From Blastobasis lacticolella (lineage: Eukaryota; Arthropoda; Insecta; Lepidoptera; Blastobasidae), in NCBI GenBank assembly GCA_905147135.1, contig LR990040.1, positions 23,139,857-23,203,856 on the forward strand: a stretch of 64,000 nt of DNA, written 5' to 3'. Shown piece by piece: positions 10,185-20,680 of the stretch; positions within the stretch are counted from its first letter, which is position 1; each line of letters opens with the position of its first letter. A program made the translations under genes and the position numbers. Under the pieces are notes generated by a model that worked only from the letters and a program-made list of their open reading frames with translations, made no database searches and had not been told where the DNA came from.

Positions 10185-10412
10185 CTATTACTCTTGATAT
10201 GTCGAAAGTTTCAATGAATCCTCGCAAAGGAAATTGCGAATTGAAAGTTATTGAATATGTCTATGATGGATGGAGCGGATAAGAGCAGTTGGAAGAATAA
10301 AAGCTCTTGAATTCTAAACTCAATACAATATGTTTGAAATACATACATACGATCACAGTGTTATGAATGAATGAAATGAACGAAAAACACTGTATTCCTC
10401 ATTTTATTTTTC
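10185..10412 (+). repeat. Local direct duplication, copy 2
   Basis: Second copy of the segment at 9663-9890 (see there). It has small differences such as 'ctatgatggatgg' for 'ctttgctggatgg'. Confidence 0.6.
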
Positions 10413-10438
10413 AATTATGGTATCAGTGACTTAGCCAG

Positions 10439-10606
10439 GCTTGCACCAAATTCATAAACACATTAAAGAATGACGTTTAGGGTGGCTTGACAAATAAAAA
10501 ACTTTATAAAAAAATCGTTAAACGTGTTAAGAATTTGGTGCAAGCGGTGCTTAATGTCATTTTGTATGAAATTTTGTGTAATTTCGTTTCAGAATTTAGT
10601 GCAAGC
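10439..10606. mobile_element. Small inverted-repeat element (GCTTGCACCAAATTC ends)
   Basis: GCTTGCACCAAATTC at 10439 is followed about 90 bp later by its reverse complement GAATTTGGTGCAAGC (10531-10545). The inner parts (CATAAACAC..., ...GTGTTAA) also pair. A further 'gaatttagtgcaagc' ends at 10606. MITE-like, with no ORF. Confidence 0.5.
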
Positions 10607-10705
10607 CCAAGGTCGTATGAGTCATATTTAACAATAATGAGAATTTGCTTTATTATAGTTTGAATTATTAATGTAAATGTCCTTTCTTTGGTTTTCTTTA
10701 TTCTA

Positions 10706-10900
10706 TTACGTAGTTAATAGGCTTACGGCCTGCCCGACGTTTGGGATACCATAGGCATCATCCATGCGTTGCCGACCCCGTATAAACCTTTTCACCCCTG
10801 TCTTGAAGAACTCCATGTTGTTCTCTCCAGGGACAACTTCTCTAGCGGGCTTATTACACAATCTCAGTGTGCGGGGGAGAATATTCCAATGGGACCGCAC
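10706..10900 (-). pseudogene. LINE C-terminal fragment (PGENNMEFFKTGVKRFIRG type)
   Basis: The minus-strand frame reads SHWNILPRTLRLCNK, REVVPGENNMEFFKTGVKRFIRG and DDAYGIPNVGQ before a stop. This is the conserved C-terminal and tail segment of the LINE family also seen at 61250-61425. No RT domain. Confidence 0.55.
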
Positions 10901-11039
10901 TTTGGTATATACTACGACGTCAACAAAAGCAAAATCGTAAAGACATTGTTACTGTGAGCAATGTAAAATTTAGAAGAACAAAGCGTAAGAACAAATCATT
11001 GCTCATGAAATAAGGTCAATTTTGGTATCACTTATATTT

Positions 11040-11460
11040 TCAATTCAATTCATTTATTCGTGGTACACAGGTTATGCAGTTGTTACAATTTTAGTAGATG
11101 GGTCCTCTGTGACCTGCCATCGGCATACAAAGTTGGAGTGGGTAATTACAATTTAGAATTTAAATAATTTCATATACATTAAACATTCAACAATATAAAA
11201 TTAGTCTTAAATAATCATTATAAAATTTCACTATTCAATGTTATTATTAATTAAAATGTCAATAGAAGATAGTGTCAGTAATAATTTGAATGTCAATAAA
11301 ATATAATGTCAAAGTAATTTAAAAATATATAATCCTCAAATTATTAACAATATTCACAATGACAAAAATGTCAAAATAATAAAATTTATTATTAATATGC
11401 ATATAAAATATGTCAAAATAATTAAATAATAGTATTAAATGTCATAACATATCACAAGTC
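11040..11460 (+). repeat. AT-rich stretch with recurrent 'aatgtcaa' motif
   Basis: About ten occurrences of 'aatgtcaa' or close variants in 400 bp of otherwise A/T sequence (11255-11450). No coding potential. Whether it is a decayed satellite or compositional bias cannot be decided by eye. Confidence 0.35.
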
Positions 11461-11904
11461 ACATTCTTACTGTTTATTTATACTCCTTGCACATTTTTGT
11501 GCACATATTATGTTACGCATCGCCCCGCTTTTCAAAAGGCTTAATACACAAACTTTCCTTATTCCATGAGCAATACATTGTAATTTCATTTGCTCTTACG
11601 CTTTTACGTTCTGGATTTAGACGACTGAATTAAGCCAAATGTATTACATTATTTTAGCGCATAAGCTGATATTTAAGCCAAATGCTTGTCACTAAGCTGG
11701 CTACCTTATCCTTCAAACAGAAACACTCAAACGTAACCATTGTTGATTTGCGGCAGAACTAGATAAAGCAGTAATACCTTTGAGGTTGAAATTTCAAGAT
11801 TGAAACAATCCATCGATCTGATAATTAGGAAAAAAATATCCAGTGAATGGTTTATATAACCAATTTACAACTAACCTAAACTTCGATTCCTGAATTCCTG
11901 AAAA

Positions 11905-12095
11905 CCTGGATTCGGCGCGACTTCGTTCGCGTACATCTACTTAACCCTTACTTACCCTTTTTTATGTTTATTCACTTTCCTGTTTATAGAATAATTTTCT
12001 ATTTATTGTTTAAAACCGCATTAAAATCCGTTGCGTAGTTTTGATCTAAGCGTACATAAATACAGACGGAGGAAAGCGACTTTGTTGTATGCTAC
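11905..12095 (+). repeat. Dispersed retroposon-like repeat I (partial)
   Basis: Carries 'cggcgcgacttcgttcgcgtacatctacttaaccctta', 'taaaaccgcattaaaatccgttgcgtagtt' and 'gaaagcgactttgttgtat'. A fuller copy is at 48366-48569. Parts are also present at 4285-4320, 26645-26820 (reverse), 32092-32215, 31365-31510 and 35690-35850. Confidence 0.5.
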
Positions 12096-12358
12096 GTATA
12101 GTATTCTTATAATTAAGTTCTTATAATTAAACACTCATCTGATAATTAAGAAAAAAAAATATCACGTGAATAATTCATAAAATCAGTTTACAACTGACCT
12201 AAATCTTTGTTCCGACTAAAATGTCCACAAATCATTCTTTTTGCTATTTTATTATGGTCCACAGACGTTTAAGATTACAGAACGCTGAGTAGACAGCCTT
12301 CCAGAGTTTATGGCTCAGTGGGAATGCAGAAAATAATTTCAACTTTTTTTTGTTCCAG

Positions 12359-12456
12359 AAATTCCAAGATTTGAAGATAGCTTAAACAATTTGACCGTGT
12401 CTTTGGGGCGCGAAGCCGTCTTCACTTGCGTCGTCAATGACCTTGGCTCGTATAGA
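12359..12456 (+). CDS. DIP-like gene, exon encoding start of Ig domain 1
   Basis: The acceptor TTTTTTTTGTTCCAG precedes 12359 and the donor GTGAGT follows at 12457. The exon begins with two bases completing a codon (phase 1 intron upstream) and ends at a codon boundary (phase 0). It encodes 32 residues including PRFEDSLNNLTVSLGREAVF, then Cys23, the first disulfide cysteine of Ig1, and VVNDLGSYR. NLT at N10 is a glycosylation sequon. The next exon resumes with VAWLRVD, so the junction YR-VAWLRVDTQTIL matches the invariant DIP Ig1 core. At 98 bp it is easily missed by ORF scanning. No upstream coding exon was found in 1-12358, so this is the first visible but not the first actual coding exon. 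Confidence 0.85.
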
Positions 12457-12889
12457 GTGAGTATACAATAATAAGTTCTCAAATGGAACATATTTATTCG
12501 TAACAAGCTTTTATTGCGCGATATAGCATCACACAACATACACATACACCCCACAAATCTTAACACTATTCCACATTCAAACTGTTCATGGCTATCATAC
12601 TTTTAAGCTTAAAAGAGGGATTACTGTCTCCTATTTTACAGGGTAACCTAGTTTATATATAGTATGGCTCATGCATTTTTAGTGCCTGAATTGTTTCGTA
12701 CACATATAGTAATTAATAGATTTATTGCCATTTGTTGTACTGTTATATTGTGTTTATTGTTGTAATATTTTTCTAATAAATATTATTTATCATTAAAACT
12801 ATACCAAAGAGTCCAAACACTTTGTTGCATTCAGTGGTTCCTAAGGCCACCTTCCGTTATCATCATCAGACCTTGAATATCACCTAGGG

Positions 12890-13240
12890 GTATAGTAGAA
12901 GAGAGGTAGGGCATAGCGGGGTATCCCGTTCGAATTGGAGCCGCCCGACTGGGGAAGAACCTCCACCTTACAGAATACCGCAGCTAAACAATACTCTCTT
13001 AAATAGAGTTGTGTTTCTGCCGGTGAGTAAGGTTTCCAGTGCTCCATGGGATGGGGATTTGATTAACCGTGGCTTTGGCAGTGGAGGGGCATTTGTCTTT
13101 TTGCTGTCAGAGCAACGTGTTATAGAGGTGGGCAACGCATTGGCGATACTCTTGGTGTTGCTAATGTCTATAGGCAGTGGTGACCACTTTCCAGCAGGTG
13201 GTCCGCTTGCCTGTTTGCCTACTACATGACATAAAAAAAA
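12890..13240 (+). pseudogene. LINE 3'-end fragment
   Basis: 'gtggctttggcagtggaggggcatttgtctttttgctgtcagagcaacgtgttatagaggtgggcaacgcattggcgatactcttggtgttgctaatgtctataggcagtggtgaccac' recurs in reverse at 28830-29010 and directly at 61675-61990, each followed by the 'cttgcctgtttgcc' tail and an A-rich end. The predicted peptide is the end of a LINE ORF2 with frame breaks. No catalytic domain. Confidence 0.5.
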
Positions 13241-14513
13241 TAGTACTCATTAAGATCAATCCAAAGAGCCCAAGCGCGACGGTGTTGTCTTATTGCGTTC
13301 ATTAGTTCCTAAAACTACCTTCCATCATCAGACCAGTAATGGTACCATATTAATGAATTGTCATCGAAGTTACATAGGTATACACAATTTCGGCTTAATT
13401 TACCTTACTTGCAAGATTTACCCTGAACAAACATACCCACCATAGTTGCAATATTTGCAAGTTAAATAAAAGCTTGTAAGCTCTCTCCTTTACTCATGTA
13501 GTATTTATTTATCTATCTATACAGTTATAGTTGCATAAACGGTTTCCCTCCTCCATTTAGTCTCGTAGCTTCTCTTGCAGCGCTACCTTTTGGTTGACTT
13601 ATGTCTACCAGAGATATGACTATTTTATTTATTTATTTTTAATTCATGCACCAACAGTACAATAGCGGACTTAAAACTAAAATAGCATAATCTACCGGAC
13701 CAGGAGAGATAACAATCGAAAAGGTATTCAGTGCAGGAAGACTACAGGCAAAGATTATACATAGACTAGCTTATTCAACGACAATAAAAAAAACTAATTT
13801 ACATAATAAATACACTAGTAGTTAAAAGTAGCAATAGATATTTTTAAACTAGTAAATTAATGAATTAAATGCATGAATTTTTTTAAATTATTAATGTATT
13901 TGAGGCTTTATGAAGAAAAGGGATAGAAAAGACGCAAAAGGCAAAATAAAGTAAGAGCTAAGGAGCATTCAAAAAATGGACTCTCTTAAAACAGAATTTG
14001 CTAGATATTAATCTTATGTCAAGGGGGAGATCATTCCAGAGTCTCATCGCTGTTAAAGAAAACGAATTATTATTTTAGCTTTGTCCGCCATCGCACCATT
14101 TTGTGCATGAAGTTTCAATAAATAAATAGAGGTCACAACTCTTTTGTGTAGTCATAACTCAATTCGTTGGTCATAAACGTGTTTGTGTTTCCAAGTTTTC
14201 GTAACGGTTTATGAGAGTTATAAATATCTGTTAAAGCGGCTGCCCTATTTGGCTTATCTGGGGTCGGATCGTAGCGGCTGGGGCAATTACACAATTCTCT
14301 CGGCTTCGGGTCGGCATCAGATCGAGGCATCAGGGCCACCTGATGCCACCTTATTGCTATAAAAAAATTAGGAAATAAAAAAAAATTTGGTCATTTATCG
14401 TCCAATAGTTGATGGACCTTAGGAAGGCACGGTATCGCCCTCCTGCGCGCCGACTGGTACTGTATCGTCATTATTGGCGGGACTGTGGACAAAAGATTAA
14501 TAACTAAGGGATA

Positions 14514-14780
14514 TCATCATCACAGCCCATAACAGTCTACTGCACGACTTAGGGCCTCTCCCACAAAAGGGAGGTCATTGCCACAATCTCCACGCTTGGC
14601 AGGCGAGTTTAAGATTGCAGTGTAGTAAATATAACAATGGAAAACGCTGCTGCCCATTTTCCAGACTACGGAACCTCTAGATCTTTGCCTCGAAAACATT
14701 AGTCGCCTTTTACAACATCCACGAGTGTAAGGGGCTGGTGCTATTCTACTCTGCCGGACACCACACGGCCACCAGTTCAG
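14514..14780 (-). mobile_element. Retroposon E copy
   Basis: From 'atcatcatcacagcccataacagtctactgcacgacttagggcctctcccac' to 'ctctgccggacaccacacggcc', nearly the full length of the family defined at 3503-3782, in the same orientation. Confidence 0.6.
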
Positions 14781-16249
14781 GATCAGGGCCTCAAGTTACT
14801 AAGGCGCTAATTGTCTATGGCTCGATTGAATCAGACAGTTACCTTACAAAATAAAAAGTGTAGTCCGACGTGTCTCACTAGATGGCTCTGCTTAGACAGG
14901 ATTCTTAAGTATTGAATTTGGTAATGAAAGTTACTCGGAATAGCGTTTCGTGAAAATATACTTAGTTTTTGTTCCTTTTTGTATTATATACATACATCGT
15001 TTTGATTTAGTTTTGAGAATCGTGTCTAATGAACGCCATCTATTGCAATTATTTAAACTTATTTATCTTTTTAATCAGCTCTCGGAAATCTCTCATTGTT
15101 AAAACATCTCACAAAAAGCATTAATGATGCGCGTGCGAGTTCATGTCCATCGGGCACGACCGGGTAACGCGAATGAATTATACATTGCTATCTCACTCGC
15201 TCAAACCGCAACCGAGTGAGACGGCAATGTGTCAAGCCTTCAATAATTGAGTTCTAACATTACTCCAACTATTTAAGCAATCATACCCAATAGACATGAA
15301 CTCGTGTGCACACTGTAGCTTGTTGACTATGCGTTAAGCACTTGAACAACTTTTTGTGGCGAGTGTACATTATACGATCTCTATTGACCGTTTCAGGCGC
15401 CTTTAATGTTCGTTCATGAACGAAGTTCTCGTTAACGACCATCGCAAGAACAAAAACTATCCGATGCCGACGATATGGGGTAGTATTCCGTAATCGCACC
15501 ACTGGTTCAACACACGGAGGGGGCTAGCTTCCACGCTGTGCATCCCTTACTAACTACAAGAGAGTGAGGTAGACAGCGCGAATTTATCGTGCTTTGTCGT
15601 ACCTTGGTCAGGTGATGACGTGTGGTAGGACCTTGTTGGTATGAAACTGTGGATTCGAAACAAAATGTTTTGACGGCATTGCGTGTAGAGCAACTAACTT
15701 GGTTGGACGACTACGAACAAAGCTGAGTAAAAGAATGCCATGTTTCATAAAGCAAGGGTATTCTAAATTTTTGTAAAAAAGTACGAACCAGTCACGTTCG
15801 TAAGTGTATTACCACTTTTAGAAAAAAAACTTTTGTAGCCTCTGCTACATACACAGGATATTAGGTGCATTGTTAACAAATGGAATTGGCTAAAAGAAAG
15901 GCCTATTAGCTATATCTAGGTACCTATAACTGATTCTTAAACGGTTTTCTTTATTTAATAAATGAATATTGCTTTAATAAATATTGTAAATAAACTTAGT
16001 TTATAAATAAAAATATAAATTATATTGATAATTTAGCCTCAAATTTTATTTTAAATTTAGAAAGGATTAATGTATGGGTTATAATAAATTAAAAAATCAT
16101 TTTAACTTGTGACTTGAAAGGCAAACTGACGAATTTATTTTGAATTGTAGGTAATAAAAAATAACTATAAGCGATACTGATATTATTTTAGAGACTTCAT
16201 ACAAAATTGTGAGTGGAATTTAAGCTAATTATATAAGAAACTTACTTTT

Positions 16250-16560
16250 ACATCAGGGGGCCTGAGTCCGCTAATTTTAATTAACTCATATACTATAAGT
16301 TCACATCACAGACGTAATGGAATCGGAAATCGATTTCTGTTGTTTAGTTTTTGGTGTAGCTTTTAGAATCTCCCAAGAGACTTCCGTTTTAGTTCACAAT
16401 CGAGCTACAATCAGACTAGCAAATAGTCCAATGGCAGATCAATGGAATATTTTTGGTCTTAAATCAGTAGCAGAACACCAAAATAGTGTCAAACTTCTTA
16501 TTGAGTTCCAATTAAGATGCAATTGAGCCATTGGTAAATTAGCAGACTTGAGACTCCGTT
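16250..16560. mobile_element. Inverted-repeat element family G, copy 1
   Basis: Starts 'gggcctgagtccgctaattttaa' and ends 'gagccattggtaaattagcagacttgagactc', so the ends are imperfect inverted repeats. The same family is at 18555-18725, around 17990-18320 (decayed), and inside both long repeat copies (about 50585-50755 and 59685-59855). The interior carries 'agtagaacaccaaaatagtgtcaa'. No ORF. MITE-like. Confidence 0.45.
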
Positions 16561-17449
16561 AAACTTTTACTCGTTTGCTCTTTTATAAAAAATAAATGTT
16601 ATAAAATTGGTAACGAGCTATTTCCTATAAATACATCGTCGAAAGTCGAGCATAAGCGAGTTAGGTAAGCAGTGTTTCATGAGGAACCATCGCTTTGGTA
16701 AAAATATCTCTTTTGAAACAATATTATTCTGAATAAATTCAGTTAAATTTGAATACGTACAATTCAATTCTGGATCATCGCTGAAATTGTAGAAATACAT
16801 TTCAACGCCCAATATTTTCAACTTCCAAGTTTTTCCTTGTGTTTTCAACGCGATGCGTATCGCAGTATTATTTACACAGAGCCGTCCAAACCGCATAGAT
16901 ACCTAGTCGTAAATTTTATATGGTTGCTCCAACAGAATTCGCAGATATGACAATAAAATTTTTATTGATTTTCACTGGTATTTTAAACAGATCCGGTTTC
17001 GACAACTCTGTTAATACCAAATGTTGGTATTTTATGTGTGGCTTCAAACTTCGCGAAAATAATACCAAACTTTTCAAACCGGTACATTGTTTGATAATTG
17101 GTCACCGCCGCCCATGGACATCAGCAACACCAGGGGAGTTCCCAATGCGTGTACATGTCTGTGTTCCAAGGAGCTGGGTAGTTTTTGGTGCCATCCATCC
17201 ACGATCCAACTAAATTGTACTTACATGGCGAATATTTTTACCGCGCACCTGCAAGATTTGCAGTTATCCCTTTCTCGAAGCATTTCTTTTGCACTATAAC
17301 TTCGATCTTTGGATACCTCAAAGACAAAGGCCGGCACCGCATTCGCTCCGCTTGCAGATTGAACAACGGTGGCTGCGTACTATCAAACGGACCATCTGAC
17401 CGTCTTTTCCTAGGCAATACATCTTTAGATTCAAAATGTTCACAGTGTC

Positions 17450-17625
17450 TGAATGTCGACTATATCACAATATCCACAGTATTACTATGTCAGCCACTAT
17501 ATTTGCTGTGTCAGAATATCCACTGTTTCAAAATACTTACTGTATCAGAATATCCACTGTATCAAAATATCCACTGTATCACATAATCCACTGTATCAAA
17601 ATATCCACTGCATCATAATAATCTC
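17450..17625 (+). repeat. 17/18-bp tandem repeat next to exon 2 acceptor
   Basis: Seven to eight imperfect units of 'atatccactgtatcaaa' run from about 17460 to 17612, only some 20 bp before the acceptor AG at 17633-17634. The last units and the 'ctctccctacag' tract together form the branch-point and polypyrimidine region. Confidence 0.65.
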
Positions 17626-17634
17626 TCCCTACAG

Positions 17635-17842
17635 GTGGCGTGGCTACGCGTGGACACGCAGACGATCTTGACGATCGCCTCGCACGTGATCACCAAGAAC
17701 CATCGCATCGCGGTGAACCACAGTGATCGCCGGGTCTGGTTCCTGCACATACACGACGTCAGGCAGGCCGACCGGGGCTGGTACATGTGCCAACTGAACA
17801 CGGACCCTATGAAGAGTCAGACGGCGTATTTGGATGTCGTTG
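17635..17842 (+). CDS. DIP-like gene, exon encoding rest of Ig domain 1
   Basis: The acceptor CTCTCCCTACAG ends at 17634 and the donor GTGAGA starts at 17843. The exon enters in phase 0 and leaves in phase 1 (69 codons plus one base). It encodes residues 33-101: the Ig core Trp35 in VAWLRVDTQTIL, the strand ITKNHRIAVNHSD, and the C-terminal half-signature DVRQADRGWYMCQLNTDPMK with Cys84, the partner of Cys23. DxGWYMCQxNTDPM is a hallmark of the DIP/lachesin Ig1. The domain ends YLDVV, continuing VPPDIL in the next exon. The exon is distinctly GC-richer than the flanking introns. Confidence 0.93.
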
Positions 17843-18554
17843 GTGAGAATTTTTTTTTCTACTTCATGATAAACAGGCGAATAACCCACATGGGGTTCAA
17901 GACTGCGGATTGTATTTAACTGACATGCGTACACAGTAAGTGAGATCAATTGTGTCAATTATATCGGAACTGAATCGTCATTGATTCACAATTAAATAGT
18001 TATTTGTGTCGCCTTCTGAAACCAACCAAGAGAATGCTGTTTTATTCCATAAACGAGTTACTAGCAAATAGTACAATGGCAGTTTTATGGAATGTTACTG
18101 GAAAATTATATGTCAATCTTCCTATTGCGATGAAATGATTAACAAGGACACCACATTACAACAATCACAGAATAAAAAATAAAAAATAATGATACAAATT
18201 AAAAACATATATACCAAATTACAAAATTAATATATCGATTCGGAATTCTCGGATTCGGGATTCTTCGTCGATGCGATTGAGATTCATTTGCGCCATTATT
18301 AAATTAGCAGACTTGGGCCCTAATCATCATCATTATTTTATCCATCTCCTCGCACCCCTTATTACTCGGACGTGGTCGGATGTCCGACCAAGGTCAGCTC
18401 GCTCGCGTCACCGAAAGCGGCTTTATTTTATACAACGTAAGGATTAGTTTCAACTGTCTAGCTGCCTCCTAGATTTGCGATGCCGCATGTTGCAACAGTA
18501 TCTTACCGGGTCCTCCGTCTCGTATGGCCGTCTGGGCTGTACGCCCACTTGGAC

Positions 18555-18725
18555 CTCGAGTCCACTAATTTACTTGGCTCGATTGAAATGTAATTCGATC
18601 GCAATAGCAGCTCAACGGCAGTTTTTATGAATAGCAGAATACCAGAAACGTGTCAAACTGCCTTGACCTGCGACTGCGACAAAATTACAATTCAATCGAA
18701 CCATTAGTAAATTGACGAACATGAG
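18555..18725. mobile_element. Inverted-repeat element family G, copy 2
   Basis: 'ggacctcgagtccactaatttacttggctcgattgaa' at the left faces 'ttcaatcgaaccattagtaaattgacgaacatgagttt' at the right, an imperfect inverted repeat of roughly 35 bp. The interior includes 'cggcagtttttatgaatagcagaataccag', shared with the copies near 50.6 and 59.7 kb. Confidence 0.55.
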
Positions 18726-19498
18726 TTTCTGCCCTGGTTCAAACAATAGTTGATAAAGTAAAGTAGCGTTGCTATGCCTTCTTACAGTCGTCTGCTAAGT
18801 GAATTCCCTGCCTTCAATACGGCTCCATGATTAGTCACCTAGTTGATAAAGATAAATCATAGTACTCGTTGATACCTATATTCCGGTTGTTAGCTATCAA
18901 TCTTAAAACTGTTATAACTCGGGAACTGTTGGTCCTCAAACAAAAAACAAAAAAGACTTAGTCTGAGCGGATGCGACAGTTGAAGGTGTCCCATATTTTT
19001 CAGTATGCAAATTTGCAAGAACGTCGTAGACGAGATCTGACGCTATATTAAAAAGGGGAATTACATCCCTGTGCAACGTACCTAAAATTTAAATAAAAAA
19101 TTGTAAAAGAAGATGTAAATCTTTTACAGTATGCAATTCTTTGTTTCGACATTTCTAGTGTAAGAAGGTATATCTACGTTTGCATACTTTTCGCACGAGT
19201 ACTTTATTGTTACGCGAATATCCAATATTTGTCAAAATTACGACGAAACGTTGTTTTGAAATAATGACGAGGAAAAATATTTACGTCCCTGAGATCCCTA
19301 AAGAGGTTTAAGCGACTGGCGGCTTAAATACCGTTAACAAAATGAACAAGGGTTGAAACTTGCTCCGAGATTATAAGAGACGGAGGCTGAATGTTGCGGA
19401 CTCATGTTGTTTATGAGTTGATTTTAGTCAGTGGTAGAATAACTTCGGGCGCAAGCTGTGTTTTCACAAGCTTTTTTTATAATTAGACTAGCCTGGCA

Positions 19499-19600
19499 GT
19501 TGACCGCCATCTCTAATGGAGGTAAAAGACGATGCGGCCGAAGATAAAGCATGCCTGTCTATGAACAGCCTATTCACTTTAGCCTTGAAGACGTCTACAT
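19499..19600 (-). repeat. LINE 3'-tail fragment (CR1/Jockey-like)
   Basis: The reverse complement of 'ttgaccgccatctctaatggaggtaaaagacgatgcggccgaagataaagcatgcctgtctatgaacagcctattcac' matches the 3' end of the element at 2656-3228 ([12 protein letters not shown]... and its UTR). Confidence 0.5.
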
Positions 19601-19605
19601 TATAA

Positions 19606-19702
19606 TGCATTTTAAAGGTATGTTCCGGATTTCCTACGCGCGGGGCTACTCGTCAACAAAGGTACGCGGTAGGAAACCCGGAACATACCTTTAAAATGTA
19701 TG
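19606..19702. mobile_element. Short hairpin element
   Basis: 'tgcattttaaaggtatgttccggatttcctacgcgcg' (19606-19642) pairs with 'acgcggtaggaaacccggaacatacctttaaaatgta' (19664-19701). The arms are about 36 bp with few mismatches, around a ~20-bp loop. No ORF. Confidence 0.55.
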
Positions 19703-19749
19703 ATCGTAACCGCGATAGTTTAAAACATTATGTTAGATATTAATGATTA

Positions 19750-20205
19750 AGGCGCATTTTCATTGGTCGTTAGCGCCCGTATTCGGGGTACGGGAGATTT
19801 CTGTAACGCATGCCATAGGGCCCGCATGCGGGAAACCGTTTACATTGGTCGTTAGCGCCCGTATGCGGGGTACGGGAGATTTCTGTAACGCATGCCATAG
19901 GACCCGCATGCGGGGAACCGTTTACATTGGTCGTTAGCGTCCGCAAGCAAGGTGCGAAAGAACCGTGTTGACTGATGACGTCTAATGACCGAGGTGCTAT
20001 GAGGGAGTCCCCGATTGCTTTGTATCGACCAAGTTATCGACTGACTAATTTCATTGGTCGTTATCCCGAATGCGGTAAGCCCTCGCACGCATTGAATCGA
20101 CCGAGTTATCGACCGATGAATTTCATTGGTCGTTAGCCCGCATGCGGGAAGTTCCCGAATTCGGGCTAACGACCGATTTATCGACCAATGAAAATGCGCT
20201 TTTAG
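19750..20205. mobile_element. TIR element with internal 82-bp tandem repeats
   Basis: The left end 'aaggcgcattttcattggtcgttag' is mirrored by the right end 'ctaacgaccgatttatcgaccaatgaaaatgcgctttt'. Inside, an 82-bp unit starting 'cattggtcgttagcgcccgtatgcgggg' occurs at 19761 and 19843, with the start of a third at 19925. Further 'cattggtcgtta' motifs follow at 20052 and 20124. It is rich in small palindromes (CCCGCATGCGGG). No transposase. Non-autonomous DNA element of unknown superfamily. Confidence 0.6.
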
Positions 20206-20384
20206 GGAACACACTCGCAGTTAACGCGTTCGATTCCATAGCCGTACGTATTATAAAGGTTGAACGAAAGCGGCTCGTGCGGATAGGTGGAAGATCCACA
20301 ACATAAGTAGAAGCGATAAAATAATTCGCCTTTTATTTATCTCCACTTGTAGGTATGTATGTCCTGGAATTTCGCAAGCATAAT

Positions 20385-20565
20385 GTGTCACTTCATCATA
20401 TCAGCCAGAAGACGCCCACTGCTGGGCATAGGCCTCCCCCAGAGATCTCCACAAAGACCGGTCCTGTGCTTTCCGCATCCAGCTGGTACCTGCGATCCTT
20501 ACCAGGTCGTCGGTCCACCTTGTAGGAGGCCTACCCACGCTGCGTCTACCGGTACGTGTATGTGT
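20385..20565 (-). pseudogene. RTE-like LINE ORF C-terminal fragment
   Basis: On the minus strand the sequence reads RSVGRPPTRWTDDLVRIAGTSWMRKAQDRS followed by LWRSLGEAYAQQWASSG, then a stop and GATGATG-type sequence. This is the well-known C-terminal end of lepidopteran RTE-type endonuclease/reverse transcriptase ORFs. About 60 codons remain. Similar pieces are at 46995-47130, 52255-52340, 61515-61600 and 63240-63580 on minus. Confidence 0.65.
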
Positions 20566-20665
20566 CACTTACCGGCGTTCAATTGAGTTGAAATTGGTAT
20601 ATCTATAGAACTTGAAATTTTTAGCTATCTGTTTCTGTATCTTTGTAACTTTGTAATGTACGTAC

Positions 20666-20674
20666 CCTACACTG
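20666..20674 (+). repeat. Target site duplication, 5' copy (Jockey-type LINE)
   Basis: CCTACACTG here is repeated directly after the poly(A) tail at 24812-24820. The host sequence continues 'cgcgtgg' after the 3' copy. A related uninserted repeat at 43661-43678 reads 'accctacactgcacgtgg', so the two halves are contiguous elsewhere in this window. Confidence 0.7.
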
Positions 20675-20680
20675 GAGCCA

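Larger units (their letters stand above)
12457..17634 (+). other. Intron 1 (phase 0), repeat-filled
   Basis: 5.2 kb between exons 1 and 2. It holds LINE tails at 12890-13240, a retroposon E copy at 14514-14780, an inverted-repeat element at 16250-16560, and a short tandem repeat at 17450-17625. Stretches 13241-14510 and 14790-16240 show AT-rich sequence without a recognisable gene. Near 15205-15230 'tctcactcg...cgagtgaga' is a small palindrome. Confidence 0.7.

Noticed and set aside
17185..17618. Overlapping plus-strand ORFs rich in ISTVS repeats
   Set aside because: They are translations of the 17/18-bp tandem repeat upstream of exon 2.
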